The notes beneath the pieces were generated by a model. It saw only the letters and a list, made by a program, of their open reading frames with translations. It did not search any database and was not told the DNA's origin. A stretch of DNA of 64,000 bases from positions 10,253,114 to 10,317,113 of the forward strand of contig NC_052357.1 of the NCBI RefSeq assembly GCF_009727055.1, given 5' to 3'. This DNA comes from Benincasa hispida (Eukaryota; Streptophyta; Magnoliopsida; Cucurbitales; Cucurbitaceae). Made by a program: the position numbers and the translations under genes. Shown here in pieces: positions 46,895 through 58,681 of the stretch (position 1 is its first letter; each line of letters starts with the position of its first letter).

Positions 46895-47348
46895 TCATTC
46901 TAATTAAATATCCTAAATCTTTTTTTTCATGCAACGAGTGACTTTCCTAAATCTTTTTTTTCATGCAACGAGTGTCTTTCCTTTGCCCTAGTCACTTCAT
47001 CTCAATTAAATTCATATCCATAATTATTGGATCTAATTAAATATTTTGTCTGGATGTCTTTCCATTACCGTAGCCACTTCATTTTTTTCTTCATATACAG
47101 TGAGATTTTTCTGGAAAATACAAACATAAATTTGTTGCTTGTTGTTTTTCACTGATTTTCTCTATTTTGTTCTGAGCATAGTTTTTGACGATTTCATTCC
47201 TTTCTACGGCGAGTGCACGCTTGAGTTGGAAGATTATGTTAACCTAAGGGAGTAACTGACACGCGATTTAGCACAGATCATGTTGAATTTTGCTTTTAAA
47301 GCAATGGATCTTCCACGGCACAACAATGGATTGACATTTAGTTATAAC
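46895..47348 (+). pseudogene. Unknown coding remnant X, copy 2
   Basis: Second copy of the remnant at 45950-46382: SIVFDDFIPFYGECTLELED (47166-47225), a TAA at 47251, then a frame slip into TRDLAQIMLNFAFKAMDL. It begins with a 36-bp tandem repeat of CATGCAACGAGTG. Together with the adjacent LTR it forms the unit X-LTR, present twice in tandem. Confidence 0.45.
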
Positions 47349-49216
47349 TATTGAGAAGAATCTCCCACTTTTATCACAGGAATAAGTAGAAAATAATAGA
47401 GAAATTAAAAGAAGACAATCAAATTAGAAACACAAGAATTTATTAGGAAAACTCCCAACTTAGAGAAAACCATGGCTCATCATAAAGAAATCCACTATGT
47501 GAAAAATTGTTACAATCAAATATAGAACAATTCTCTCCCCCGATGCCATTACAATAGCACTCTCTCAAAGCTTTTGACTACTCACACCTTTTTTTTCACT
47601 CGTCAACTAGAGAATACAAAAGAAATTTAATTAGAGTTAGTACACTAAGCTTATAGTGTTTCTGACTAGGACAACTAAAAACCAAAGGTATGGACCTCTT
47701 TTATCGCCTTTGAGCACCTAACTTTCCTAAACCTTTTTTTATGTAGGACAAGCTTATGATTTTCCTAAACATTTTCAATGTTGTACAAACCCATGACTTT
47801 CCTAAATCTTTTTTTATGTAGGACAACTACACTTCTAATATTTTCCCAAAATCCTAACAAATTCCACATTGGCAAGATATTTGAAAAATCTACAGATTCT
47901 ACAATATCTATTGTCTTCACTGGCAATCATAATTCTCATCTCATAGAATTATAACCTACTTCACCATAAAAAGTAGACCACTTGGAATACCACCTCCCAA
48001 GATTTTTTTTCGTCACATGCCAATAAACTATGCTTAAATTTATGGTGCAACTTCCACCTACTTGACTCACTTAGAAGTCCTTCATCTATCGACACAGTTT
48101 CCACTACACACCATGCATATCTGCCAAGTCAACGCCTGTATGCAAACTTGTAGAACGCTAACATCACATCCTCTATCATGGTAAAGTGGACATACCACGA
48201 GGATGAATTTCCGTCTTGTTCAAAAGAAGTCACCACCTCCTTTGACAAGAAAGATACCATCAGCATCCAATCTGGAGCCCTTTGACGAACTTGCTCTATT
48301 TTTCATGTCTAGCCCGTCCGCATCCCCAACAACCTATCTTTTGCTCGAAAACTCTCTTCTTTGAACTTTTCCTGAAATCACTCTTGAATTGCATTGGACC
48401 ACCATCACCGTTTACCTTGCACTTGTGTAACCCAAATTGTATCAACACATCCTTGTCTTGCACTTGCCACACGTTGAAGTCGATCATTCCATAAAATTTC
48501 TCCACATCAAATTTTATTGAACTCATAAAACTTGATACACATCTGCTTCACTCCTAACAAATCATCAAATAGTAAACAACTCACACTATTCACAAATATC
48601 ATAGCCTATTTTAAGAATTATTTTCTGATGTGGAAGCTCAAATAAAACTACAACCATAGAGCATACTCAAACATTCAAGAAACTACGAACCTGACACTCT
48701 GATATTACTTGTTGCGAAGAACCTCCCACTTCTATCACAAGAATAAACAGAAAATTATAGAGAAATTAAAAGAAGACAATAAAATTGGAAACATAAGAAT
48801 TTACGTGGAAAACTCCTAAATCGGACAAAAACTATGGCCTACTAGAAAGAAATCCACTATGTGAAAATTTGTTACAATCATATAGAATAATTTTCTCCCC
48901 CAATTTCAATTACAATAGCACTCTCTCAAAGCTTTTAACTACTCACACCTTTTTACCACTCTTAAACTAGAAAATACAAAAGGAATTTAATTAGAGTTAG
49001 CACACTAAGCTTAAAGTGTTTCTAACTATGTAAACTAAAAACCAAAGGTATGGACTTCTTTTATAGGCTTGGAACCCATGACTTTCCTAAACGTTTTTTA
49101 TGTCGAAAAAATTCATGACTTTCTTAAACCTTTTCGATGTTGTACAAGCCTATGACTTTCCTAAAGTTTTTTTATATAGGGTAACTGTACTTCTAATATT
49201 GTGCAAAAAATTCGAC
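47349..49216 (-). mobile_element. Tork-type Copia, internally deleted, minus strand
   Basis: Two LTRs of about 510 bp: 3' LTR 47349-47859 (minus-strand start TGTTAGGATTTTGGG) and 5' LTR 48710-49216. Between them lies only about 850 bp with a primer-site remnant (48696-48707, minus strand TAATATCAGAG) and a gag start. Pol is missing. The polypurine side (AATGTGGAA) adjoins the 3' LTR. TSD not clear. Confidence 0.8.
48296..48526 (-). pseudogene. Tork-type Copia gag N-terminus
   Basis: The minus-strand frame begins MSSIKFDVEKFYGMIDFNVW then QVQDKDVLIQFGLHK, the typical start of Tork/Tnt1-type gag (SSxKFEVEKFDGxxNFxLWQ). It then changes to a short Cys-containing tail (CWGCGRARHEK) that is not a proper CCHC knuckle, and gag ends far short of the usual length of about 250 residues. 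Confidence 0.75.
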
Positions 49217-49418
49217 GATTTACTAAGATTTAAAACCCCATTGAAATGACGTATTCTATGGGTCCCCATTTTTCCATGAATTTCTTCATATTATAGTTTA
49301 AAACTGTGTGTTATATGAATAAGATTCTTTCATAAGTATTATATTGAATGATAACCCAACTTAATTAAGTCATGGCTTCAATCATTTTCCTACTGCTTAT
49401 TTTCCACAAACCCAAGTG

Positions 49419-49428
49419 CTTATTTAAG
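49419..49428 (+). promoter_or_regulatory. TATA-like box of the thionin-like gene
   Basis: CTTATTTAAGAA about 75 bp before the ATG, with a CT-rich stretch after it (CCACTCTCTTCCTCAC) fitting a plant transcription start. Confidence 0.5.
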
Positions 49429-49497
49429 AACCACTCTCTTCCTCACAACCTCAAAAACCAAACAAACTAAGGCTAATTCAAATCCAAATTTGAGAAA

Positions 49498-50205
49498 ATG
49501 AAGTCAGTTATTCTAATTTGCTTCATTATGAGCTTAGTTGTTGGAAGATCCACAGCTTCATTTGGGAAATGCTATGCCAAGTGCTTTGTAGTGTGTGCTA
49601 TCACACCAGGCATTCCCATTGGCACTTGTGGTGCAAAGTGCTTGGGTGATTGCCTTTTCATTGCATCTTCCCCTTTGGATTTCAACCATTTGGACACTCA
49701 TTACTTCTGCAAACTTGGTTGTGCCACTTCTCTTTGCACCAAATTCAGCACCAAAAAAGACCCTGGTCAGAAAATTTCTAATAATCTCATAGTACTTATT
49801 TCAATTTTTCAAATTTTCTTCATTTTTTTGACATGATCCACCGTATCGATTTCAAATGTTGCTGGTAGTGAAAACCATAGTAATATACGTGCATAATTTT
49901 CTATACTTCTTTCGAGTGTTAAAAAGTTTTCGAAACACAAATCGTTATTTTTACTTTAAGCTCTACAAATGTTGACAAAATTTCTCTCATGATGAAAATA
50001 ATTCGTCGGGAGACCTTTTTGTCTATATTGAGCATGAAGCGTTGGAAAAGGTTATCCTTGCCGTGATTGACAGTCAATAAATGTACTTTTCTCTAGTTTT
50101 GATGAATGTTTTTCGTTTTTTTTTCTTTTTGTGATGAACTTGGCAGCTGAGAAGAAAGTAGAAAGCTGTGTGAACTCATGTGGTCAAACATGCATAAAAG
50201 CCTAG
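49498..50205 (+). CDS. Thionin-like secreted cysteine-rich protein (two exons)
   Basis: Exons 49498-49765 and 50147-50205 give a 108-residue protein; the intron (49766-50146) has GT and AG ends and a T-rich tract before the acceptor, and splits an Ala codon after one base. Residues 1-20 form a signal peptide (hydrophobic ILICFIMSLVV then RSTAS). The mature part has twelve cysteines: 25, 29, 33, 44, 48, 52, 71, 75, 80, 97, 101, 105, in the C-x3-C-x3-C rhythm with the HYFCKLGCATSLCT block typical of plant thionin-like proteins. Exon 2 supplies KVESCVNSCGQTC, so reading through the intron would lose three cysteines. Probably secreted to the apoplast and disulphide-folded; a defence role is assumed for the family, not shown here. 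No stop or frameshift is seen, so it may be active. Confidence 0.85.
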
Positions 50206-50844
50206 AAAGCAAAAAGATGAAGGGAGAAAGGAGAGGGAGCTGGGATTGGCTTCAAAGATATACTATGAATAAACAAGAATCAGTGGTGAAAAACAAAACC
50301 ATTGGTTTAAAAGCCTATTCCAGATTTAAGCATATGTTTTGATATCTATATAGTCTCAAGTTTCTGCATGTAGTTAATTATGATCAGTATGTAAAAAAGA
50401 AAAAAAGTGTTGCTATTTCTATGTTATATGAGAATGGTGTGTTATGTCAAAGAATTTTACCTATGCCTATGCATTAATTATATATGTAATGTGTGTGTGT
50501 GTGTGGTGGTGTTGGTGATTAAGGAGATAGTACGCTCCCAATCAAGCTTTATCTTTTCTATAAAAAGAAAGAAAACCCTAAACAATCTAATGATAAAAAC
50601 TTATATAAAAAGAAATAATCTCGATCAGCTATTAATTGATATGACAAGTTTGTTGGTAAAACTTGATTTTGTTGATGTGAAGATTGCTTTCTGAATAAAG
50701 TATCGATCATTCTTAAAGGTCAATTGGTTTGGCTCCAATGTTTGATCTCTACTTTAGAGTTGTTGAATTACCTATGTGGTGTCTTTTTTCTTTTTTTAAC
50801 AATATGGGAAGAGCAATCCAACTCTAACTTTGAATTTAATACAT
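50206..50844. other. 3' flank of the thionin-like gene
   Basis: AATAAA at 50268-50273, 63 bp after the stop, is a candidate poly(A) signal. A (TG)n microsatellite is at 50490-50505. No further gene recognised; the frame at 50407-50694 has no motif. Confidence 0.5.
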
Positions 50845-50990
50845 ATTCTAGGATCTTAGTTTATTGGTCTTGGGTTAATGCAAACTAAATATCAGATAAA
50901 ATAACATTTTATTTTATTGAATAAATAATTCGTTTGTACAAATAATTTACAAACTACGAAACCACGAGATTTAGGGCATCAACCCCAATA
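50845..50990 (-). repeat. Copia LTR start fragment, minus strand
   Basis: Ends with GGGCATCAACCCCAATA, the reverse complement of a TGTTGGGGTTGATGCCC start with one change. Only the first about 145 bp of the LTR are present. Confidence 0.7.
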
Positions 50991-50995
50991 GGAAT

Positions 50996-51195
50996 CACAT
51001 CTCAACTTTCAGCACTTGATACACCTCAGCAAAATGTTGTATTAGAAAGGAGAATAGAACCTTGTTGGACATGATTCAGTCTATAATGAGTTATGCTCTG
51101 TTACCTTATTCGTTTTGGGGTTATGCAGTAAAGACTGCAACCTATATTTTGAATAATGTTCCATCCAAAACATTTCTGAAATACTTTTGGAGTTT
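50996..51195 (+). pseudogene. Copia integrase fragment
   Basis: Plus-strand residues with frame breaks: GITSQLSA, TPQQNVVLERR, RTLLDMIQSIMSYALLPYSF, WGYAVKTATYILNNVPSKTF. This is the second half of the Copia integrase core, same family as elements A and C, here alone between two LTR fragments. Confidence 0.8.
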
Positions 51196-51864
51196 GTATA
51201 AGAGCGGACCAAAAATGATCTAATCTTGATCATTCATATAGAGACATGTGAGTGAAGTAACCTATACAAAGAGTTTGTATAAGACCGGACTACAAAATTA
51301 TTAGCCTCTCTTTATAACAATGTTACTTGAAGAGATATACATTTCACTAGATTATCATAGGTAACTTGACCTTAATCATGAGTAAGTTGTGAACTCCTGC
51401 CTATGAGGGCATTCCTTTGATCTCTATGGGTGAGAATGACCAATTTTGCCGACTCAATAAGCCTACTTTTTTTAGGATTTGTCTGAGTCGGGAGCTAGCA
51501 ACACAGCAACACTAAATGGAACTCACTCCTTCCTGTCTTAAGGAAAAGTAGATGAATTGCTCCTTAAGGGCTGATTTTGGGTCTTGAGCAATGAGGCACC
51601 TCACCTTCTCATTGGTCAGAGAAGGGTATAGTTTATAGTTGGACTATAACTAATTGTTCATTAGAAGAATCAGTGATACTTAAAGAATTAGATGTAACTA
51701 CAGGGGTAAAATGGTAATTTCACCTACCTATAGTTACGAGTAATTTGTGAATGGTCAACTAACTATTGATTGGATATATTCATGGACACAAAAATATATC
51801 CATAGTGTGAAGAGTTCAGTTTTCGGTCTTTAGTAGAGTGACCAGTAGTTAATAAAATACCCAC

Positions 51865-54800
51865 GGGTATATGATACCTAGTGAAGACAAACTATGGGTA
51901 TGTGATGCCTTAGTTGATTGAATTTCTGTCTAAAACTCAAACAACTTAACATTATGTGAATACATGTGCTATCACTAGAGTTTTAATCCAAGTGTGAGTT
52001 TGTTGAGCTTTATGTCCTAAAACTCGTGGTTTGTAAACAATAAACTTATTTTGTTATCAATAAAGATGTTATTGAGGTTTTATTCAATAAAGTTGTTATT
52101 GAATGTATGAATTGCTCATTTTGTTTTAGAAAGAACCTAAATCCAATAAACTAAGATTCATGGCTATTACATGAATACATGAACTTTATGTAGTGACATA
52201 AAAGTGGATCAAGTTCGAGTAAATAGTCTAAATGGTCTATAGTATATTGATAAGACTAGCTACCTTATCTACCTTATCCTGGGGACACTATCGGATGTGG
52301 TCCACTTTGTATTTAGTACAAACGATGTGATCCTGAATCGTTCATGTGGAGACATGCGAATGGAGTCGTTGATGCATTGGAAAAAGAGAGGAAAATAAAT
52401 ATGCAACTTATGTTATGCATTGATCTCCATGCGTCGATGGTCATGCGTTGGACTAGAAAATATACAATATGCGTTAAAGAATGTATGAAATGACCACGCA
52501 TTCCTGCCACAAGTTTTCTCGCTTTCTCGCCAAGTATAACGAGAACGCAATTTTCTCGGGGTGATCCGAGGTCAAACACAGGGACTTGTAACTCAATGTT
52601 TGTGAAGTAATGCATTTGAGGCAATGAATAAAAGTACAAAGATAAAAGTAAAGGATTATGCACTACTCCTACTCCTAACTACTTCTAACTAAACAGATTG
52701 AGCAATGAAAGTTTAACTATGAGAATTGATAGAGATGCAGCAGTCGTTAACGCATAATAATATTCATTATGTTAGGTCGCCCAAGTAATCCCAGCTCGCC
52801 ACACTAACGCATCGCACCTCTCGGTGGCCAACCACATGCCTATATCTCTATAATGCATGGTTGGGTCGAGCATAAAATTGTGCCTATCTCTAGAAACAAT
52901 GCATACTTTACTTTAGTGTATTCCACTACCCACCCTCTCAGGCGTTAGTTGCGGCTAATCAGCTCATAGACAAGCATTGCCACAACCTATAGACAAGCGT
53001 TGCTACAACCTCACACCAAGCGAAGAGGGTTAACTCACTATACTCGCACAATGCACACCTCTCGGTGGATTGCTACATGCATCCTATCTCTAGGCTACAT
53101 GATTGAGTATGCGACCGCCCTTGATAACTAAACGATGAAGGTAAATGATGATAAAGATGAAGAAGATGAAGAAGATGGCATTGAATGAATTAAGATATGC
53201 ATTGATTACAAAATGTATTAATGTCTTAAGCCAAAATGTAATACAATACAGAGACAAGAGGAGAAATAGAAGGCTAGATGAAAACAATCTCTTGCTTTTC
53301 TTCCGAAATGCATCAAGGATGGTGGTGGCGCCATGGATGGATGATGGAGAAGTCTCTCTCGAGCTCTATCTCCGGCGAAAACTCCGGTCATCACTCGGAA
53401 TGGGTTGTGGAGGTGAAGAATCCTCAAAGAAAATCTCGCTCATGCTCTCATCTGTGATCACAAGCATCTGCCTTAAGGCAGAAGCTCGGATGCTTTGAAG
53501 TGAAGGTCCAAGATGCTATTTATAGAGCTCAAACGTCGACAGCGTTCATGATCGCATTCTGCCTCACTGCTATCTTTGTCGTGGTATGGGCAATGTCAAC
53601 ACCATCTTATCTTATTGATACTCCCAAGGTATGCGTTCACGCTTGTTTCTCCTGAGGTGTCAACGCATTCCATCTACCTTGCGAGCAGACTTTTATCATG
53701 ATTATCACTCTGTAGACGCAACATTCCATGCGGCGAACTAATCTTTATGACAATTAACTCATGCGGTCAACCTTGCGGCAGTCTGGGACCGACACATGCG
53801 TTCAATTCCTGTAATATCTGCAAAAATGAACACTTTGACTTGGAATAACGCATGGTATAGGGTTAGTGAGGATTTTTTGTGCTGATTGACACAAACTCAC
53901 TTTTCACATGAATTCTTAGTATTATCAACGCATATTCTGCTTATTAGCCCTCATAATTCTAAGTAAAAAGCTACAATAACTTGTATTTCTACGAGCTATC
54001 AGCCATCCTGTGTAAATAGTTTGTATAAGTCTGGACGAAGAAATAAGTCACTTTTATTTTATAACGATGTTTACTATTTATGACTGATTATTTCAAAGCG
54101 ATGACTTAGGTAACTTGACCTTAATCCTGAGCTAACTATGAATTCCTGTTTATTCTGAATTATCCTTACATTTGCATGGGTGAGGATTGGCTCAACGGTG
54201 TTGGCTCAATAAGCTTCCCATTTCAAGGGTAAGATCGGGTACATAGCTGGGGACATAGGGTGCAAGACGGAATTCACTCATACTCGTTTTTAGGAATAGT
54301 AGAGAGGTTGTTTCCTTAAGTGCTGACTCCGGGTCTTGAATAAGGGACTTCACCCTCTCATTAGCCCGAGAGGGGCTCGATTTAGTGATTGGATCACAAA
54401 CCAATTGTTCATTAGAGAATCAGTGGGACATAAGGAGCAAGATGTAATCTTGGGGGTAAAACAACTTTTGACCCAACCGTTATTACGAACAACCTGTGAA
54501 GAGTTGACTTACTAATTATGGTTATATCGAGTGGACAGAAATATATCTAAAGTGAGGGGAATGCAATTACTGGGATTTAGTGGAGTGACCTGGTAGTTAA
54601 TGAATGTTGGTTAATTGGGTTCAAGAGTTTAGCCGGTTAATCTAGATCGTTGGAGCCCATGATCTGTAGATCCATGGGGTCCCCCTACTAGCTCATATCG
54701 AACTAAACCTTTGGACAGTGTGACAAACGAATTTGAAGTGTTCGAATTCGATTTTTGGAGCAAAGTGTTAAATATATACGATATATTTAACCTAATGTTT

Positions 54801-55514
54801 AATTATGAATTAAACATAAAAAAAAAAGAGAAAATGGGAGATATTCAAGGTTATGAATAAGGATTCATATTAATTGGGATTAATGTTGGATTTAGTATTA
54901 AATTAAATTAATTAAATTATTTAATTAATTATTTTATATTAATTTAATTTTAAAGTTAATTATTAGAATTAATTTTGAAATTAAATGAAATTGATCAAAA
55001 TTGCAATAAAAGTCAAAATAGTTGACTATATCAAAATTGCATCCAAAGTCAAAATTGTTGACTAGGTCAAAATGTTGACCTTTTGACTTTTAGAGTCAAA
55101 AAGTCAAAATTGTTAGACTTTGGAAAATCTCATAAAAGTCAAAAGGATATGTGATATCCTTAACCTTTTGACTTTGAGATTTTCCAAAGTAAAAAATGTT
55201 GACTTTGCATCAAAAAGACAAAATTATGGACATTTATGAGATTTTTGAAAATCGCAACCTATTTTTCTCTTACAAATCCTTAACCTTTTCTTCTCCAATT
55301 TAGTCACTCACTGGATTCCATCATCCCATTCTAAGGCTGGAGAATCGTCGGGAAGATTCTCATGGTGGTCTACGAACCGTTTGTGAGGAGATTGGAGGTG
55401 ATTTGGAGAAGATTTGAGACTACAAAGGTTGTATATCTTCTTTCCCTTTGTTCTTAATTGAATTGCATGTTTATTCTTTGAAATTAATCTAATTAGAGTA
55501 CTTTAGATCCGTTA
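51865..55514 (+). mobile_element. Copia 3' end with LTR, inserted in another LTR
   Basis: Begins with a short piece of sequence preceding a polypurine-like AGTGTGAGTT and the LTR start TGTTGAGCTTTATGTCC at 52001. The LTR runs to about 55510, interrupted by the solo LTR 52370-54001. GTTAAT is shared at both outer junctions (51857-51862 and 55509-55514), possibly a target duplication. The rest of the element is absent. Confidence 0.55.
52370..54001 (-). repeat. Solo LTR of the terminal-hairpin family, minus strand
   Basis: A 1632-bp insertion reading TGATAGCTCGTAG at its minus-strand start (54001) and ...AATGCATCA at its end (52370). Flanks GTCGT (52365-52369) and GCCAT (54002-54006) differ by two transitions and are a plausible decayed TSD, since the host LTR continues across. 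It has a minus-strand TATA box (TATAAATA, about 53515-53525) and the hairpin at 53976-53999. Frames at 53145-53498 and elsewhere are LTR sequence. Confidence 0.85.
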
Positions 55515-56311
55515 ATTAACCTAATTTAGAGCTTCAAATCGTAAGTCCATAAGGTCCCCTTGTTAGCTCACTAAGAAATTATTTTTAAATAATTTAAATT
55601 GTTCAGATTATTTTAGGAAATTAAAGGTAATAATTATGTTAATGTGATTAATATAAAGTATAATGTATATTGATACATTACAGTATATAATTAATTATAT
55701 AATATTATATATTAACTTAATATAATATTAATAATTCCAACCTTCGAGGAGTTATTTTCATGCGAGGGAGGTATGTAACTCCCTCCACCCTCTTCATTGT
55801 CTCAGTATCGGGGATACAAAGAGAAAAAGGGGAAGATTCGTGAAAAAGATTACAAAGCTCTCTCCAAAATATCTCTCACTCCATCTTAATCTCTCTGTCA
55901 TTTACCTTTCCCTTTCAAAACTATAATGAGACCACACTTCCTTGTCCCTTGTTGGAGAATAGCAAGATTAAGTTGTTGTGTTTGTGCTATTTTTGTCAGA
56001 GAAAGCAGTTCCTGTGTACGTCACTTTTGGAGAGGATTTGTTGTGAAGAAAGAGTTCTACAATGGTTAGTAACATTTCTTCTTCCCTTCTTCTTAGTAGA
56101 TAAACATGCTTATAACCTTTTAGTAACGTTTATCCTCTCTATTTGTGTATGAATTTTTCTGCATTTCTGTTGTTTCAAATTGAATTATGATTGCACAACG
56201 TTCAAGCACTTCCACAAAGAAATTTCATTCCTTCATGATATACATTGGCATTTTGTTATATTTATAAATAAATTATCTCATTTTTCTATATTTAAAAATA
56301 ACCCAATGAAA

Positions 56312-57104
56312 TATTCATGATTTTATGAGATATTGATAAAAGTTACATTTTTATATCATCTCCCAATTTTAGAATAGAAATAATCAAATATTATTGTACA
56401 AATAATACCCAATTTGATTAAACTAGTTGATAGATCCAACTCCATTTTCTCTACTTTTCAGCGCCCCTAAAAAACATGGCAATTGGAATTTTAAATTTAA
56501 GTGAAAATATATCAAAACTTAGTGGGCAAGAACTATATTTATGGCCATGCCATTTGGAGTTCCAATATATAGTAAATAAGTCATGGTAGTGAAGAGGGGT
56601 TGGTGACATATTCACTAAAACCAAAACAATCATTTTAAATCAATTTTTTATAATTCAAGTAGGAGGAGAAATTATGATTTAAAATGTGAGAATTAATAAA
56701 TATATGGTTAGCCTTTTAAAGAAGAAGATTAATATTTTTAAGCTATAATATTGCACCATAACCTAGAATGCATTAAGCATTCCTAATCTAACTTTTTCCT
56801 TTTTTTTAAAAAAAAAAATTATGATACCTCTACTATTATTCTAAATTGAAATACTTTTCTCTAGTCTTTATCTTCTCTTTTTTTATTTGAGCTATTCTGT
56901 TTCTCTCTACGTACATATTTGAACTTATTCCTATTCTAAATTGAATGCATCACTAGACCCATGGTAATGAGGGTGCTACAATTGTGTCAATCTTATTGAG
57001 ATAGTCTAGAGCACTTTCTAATCCTTGCTTCTTCTAATTTTTTGTTAAAGAAAAATTAAAATTATTTGCATGACGAATATGCATCTAATGAATATGAGTA
57101 GATT
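56312..57104. repeat. Duplicated intergenic segment, copy 2
   Basis: Homologous to 44343-44900 in the same orientation, with an extra block at about 56790-57070. It is cut on the right by an LTR starting at 57105. No gene. Confidence 0.8.
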
Positions 57105-58099
57105 TATTGGGATTTATACCCTAAAGTCTCGTACTTAATTTGTTATTTGATATCATAGTTGATTATTTTAAATATGCATAATGAGTTATCCATTACAAAA
57201 GAAATCTAAGGTTATTTCATGAGAACTTAAACAATATATAATGGGCATACCAGTGGATCGTGTTCAAGTAATAACCTAAAGGGTCTATAGTATATGGATA
57301 ATGTTTGGTACCTTATTCTGGTAATACTATAGATACGACCCACTAATGAGAAGAATTATAATAATTAGTATATTTTAGTGTATATTTAGTTTAGTTGTTA
57401 ATTTAGATTAATTAATGTTCAATTAGAATTAATTACTTAATTGTCTTAATTTTATTATAAGGCTATAAATAGCAATTTATGATTATAACTAGAGGCTTTT
57501 GATCATCCATTTCAATAGAACATTATCCTTGGAGAGCTTTCTCTCATTTAAGGATGAATTTTCGTTGTTTAGCCATGGACTTGGCTTAATACCTAATCTC
57601 GCTACATCACCCACTTTGTAAGTATTATAAATGTTGTAAGTATTAAAAATGATGTGATTCAAATCGTTCATGTTGAGACATATGAGTGGGGTTATCCTAT
57701 ACAATGAGATTATATAAGACTGAACCGTGAAATACTTAATCTCTCTAACTTACACCGTGATTGAAGAGAATAATATTTCATAGGATAACTATGTAACTCG
57801 ATCTCAATCTTGAGTGAGTTATGTACTCCTATCTATGAGAGTTGTCCTTTTATTTGTATGAGTGAGAGTGACTCGAGTCACCGACTCAATAAGTCTACTA
57901 TTTTGGGGACATGTCCAAGTAAGAAGCTAGGAACATAGCTACACAAGATGAGATTCACTTCTTCCTGTCTTTAGGGTAAGTAGATAAGTTATTCCTTTAT
58001 GTGTTGATTTCGAGTCTAGAACAAAGGGTACCACTGATGCAGAAGTAGATAAGCTATTCCTTTATGTGTTGATTTCGAGTCTAGAACAAAGGGTACCAC
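57105..58099 (+). repeat. Copia LTR fragment with nested small LTR
   Basis: Starts TATTGGGATTTATACCC, a decayed TGTTGGG start, and is collinear with other Copia LTRs up to a tandem duplication at 57980-58109. It is interrupted at 57344-57609. Confidence 0.7.
57344..57609 (+). repeat. Small solo LTR, TSD CCCAC
   Basis: A 266-bp insertion TAATGAGAAG...CTACATCA flanked by perfect CCCAC (57339-57343 and 57610-57614); the host LTR reads through. TATA-like CTATAAATAGC lies at 57472-57482. An inverted relative is at 58100-58366. The size suits Reina-type Gypsy or small Copia LTRs. Confidence 0.75.
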
Positions 58100-58109
58100 T
58101 GATACAGTG
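57980..58109 (+). repeat. 65-bp tandem duplication
   Basis: GTAGATAAG(T/C)TATTCC begins at 57980 and 58045, followed by identical GATTTCGAGTCTAGAAC and GGGTACCACTGAT blocks. Confidence 0.85.
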
Positions 58110-58366
58110 GGTTGAGTAATCCAAGCCAAGTCTATGACTAAACAAGGGAAGTCCATCCCTTAAGACGAGAGAAAGTCTCAAAAAATCAAAAGTTCTATTG
58201 AAATGGATGATAAAAAATCTCTAATTACAACTCTAAATTGGTTATATATAGCTTTACAATAAAATAAAATAAAAATTAACTAATTAATTCTGATTAAATA
58301 TTAATTAATCTAAATTAACAAATAAACAAATAATATACTAATTATTCTAATTCTCCTAATCATTCA
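58100..58366 (-). repeat. Small LTR, minus strand, inverted relative of 57344-57609
   Basis: Minus strand TGAATGATTAGG...CTGTATCA, 267 bp. It shares ATAATTAGTATAT, GTTAATTTAGATTAATTAAT and CATCCATTTCAATAGAAC with the other copy. Its internal side would be 58367 onward. Confidence 0.75.
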
Positions 58367-58681
58367 CCCCGATTTAAAAAAAAAGGGAACCCAACCTCAA
58401 ATTCGAGGTGATAAAGTGAATCTCTTCCTTCTCTCAGCTTTTTTAGTATGAAAGACTTCTCAATGCAAAATTTCTCAAATCCAAATTGGACATAAAACTC
58501 TGGAATACCAAAATGTTGAAAATTTGAAGAAATAATGATGTTGTAATTGGGTATGAGGGGCATGCAGGAAAGGATGAGCTATGAAAAATTAAATTTGGCC
58601 CATGTGAGCTGCCATTAAGGTTTCTGTAGGAAATATAAAAAATGCCTCTTCTATCATCTTCCTTTCTTCTTCACTGTGAGA
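58367..58681 (-). other. Possible internal remnant beside the small LTR
   Basis: The minus-strand frame 58360-58563 ends YHLEFEVGFPFFLNRGE, next to a GGGG stretch and the LTR start; this could be the 3' end of a small Gypsy element. Not certain. The part from about 58600 looks like host sequence. Confidence 0.3.

Larger units (their letters stand above)
51196..56236 (+). repeat. Copia LTR, plus strand, 5'-truncated and interrupted
   Basis: LTR interior starts at about 51196 (GTTTGTATAAGAGC) and runs to 51860. It resumes near 55515 (AATTTAGAGCTTC..., GGTCCCCTTGTTAGCTCAC) and appears to end at ATTCCTTCA, 56236. The break holds a Copia 3' end (51865-55514). Confidence 0.6.

Noticed and set aside
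49498..49836. Single-exon reading of the thionin-like gene (112 residues)
   Set aside because: Reading through 49766 gives a hydrophobic tail without cysteines; the spliced form restores the family's final C-x3-C-x3-C block.
53145..53498. 117-residue plus-strand open frame with a Met/Lys-rich start
   Set aside because: Located inside the solo LTR 52370-54001, antisense to its promoter; no motif.
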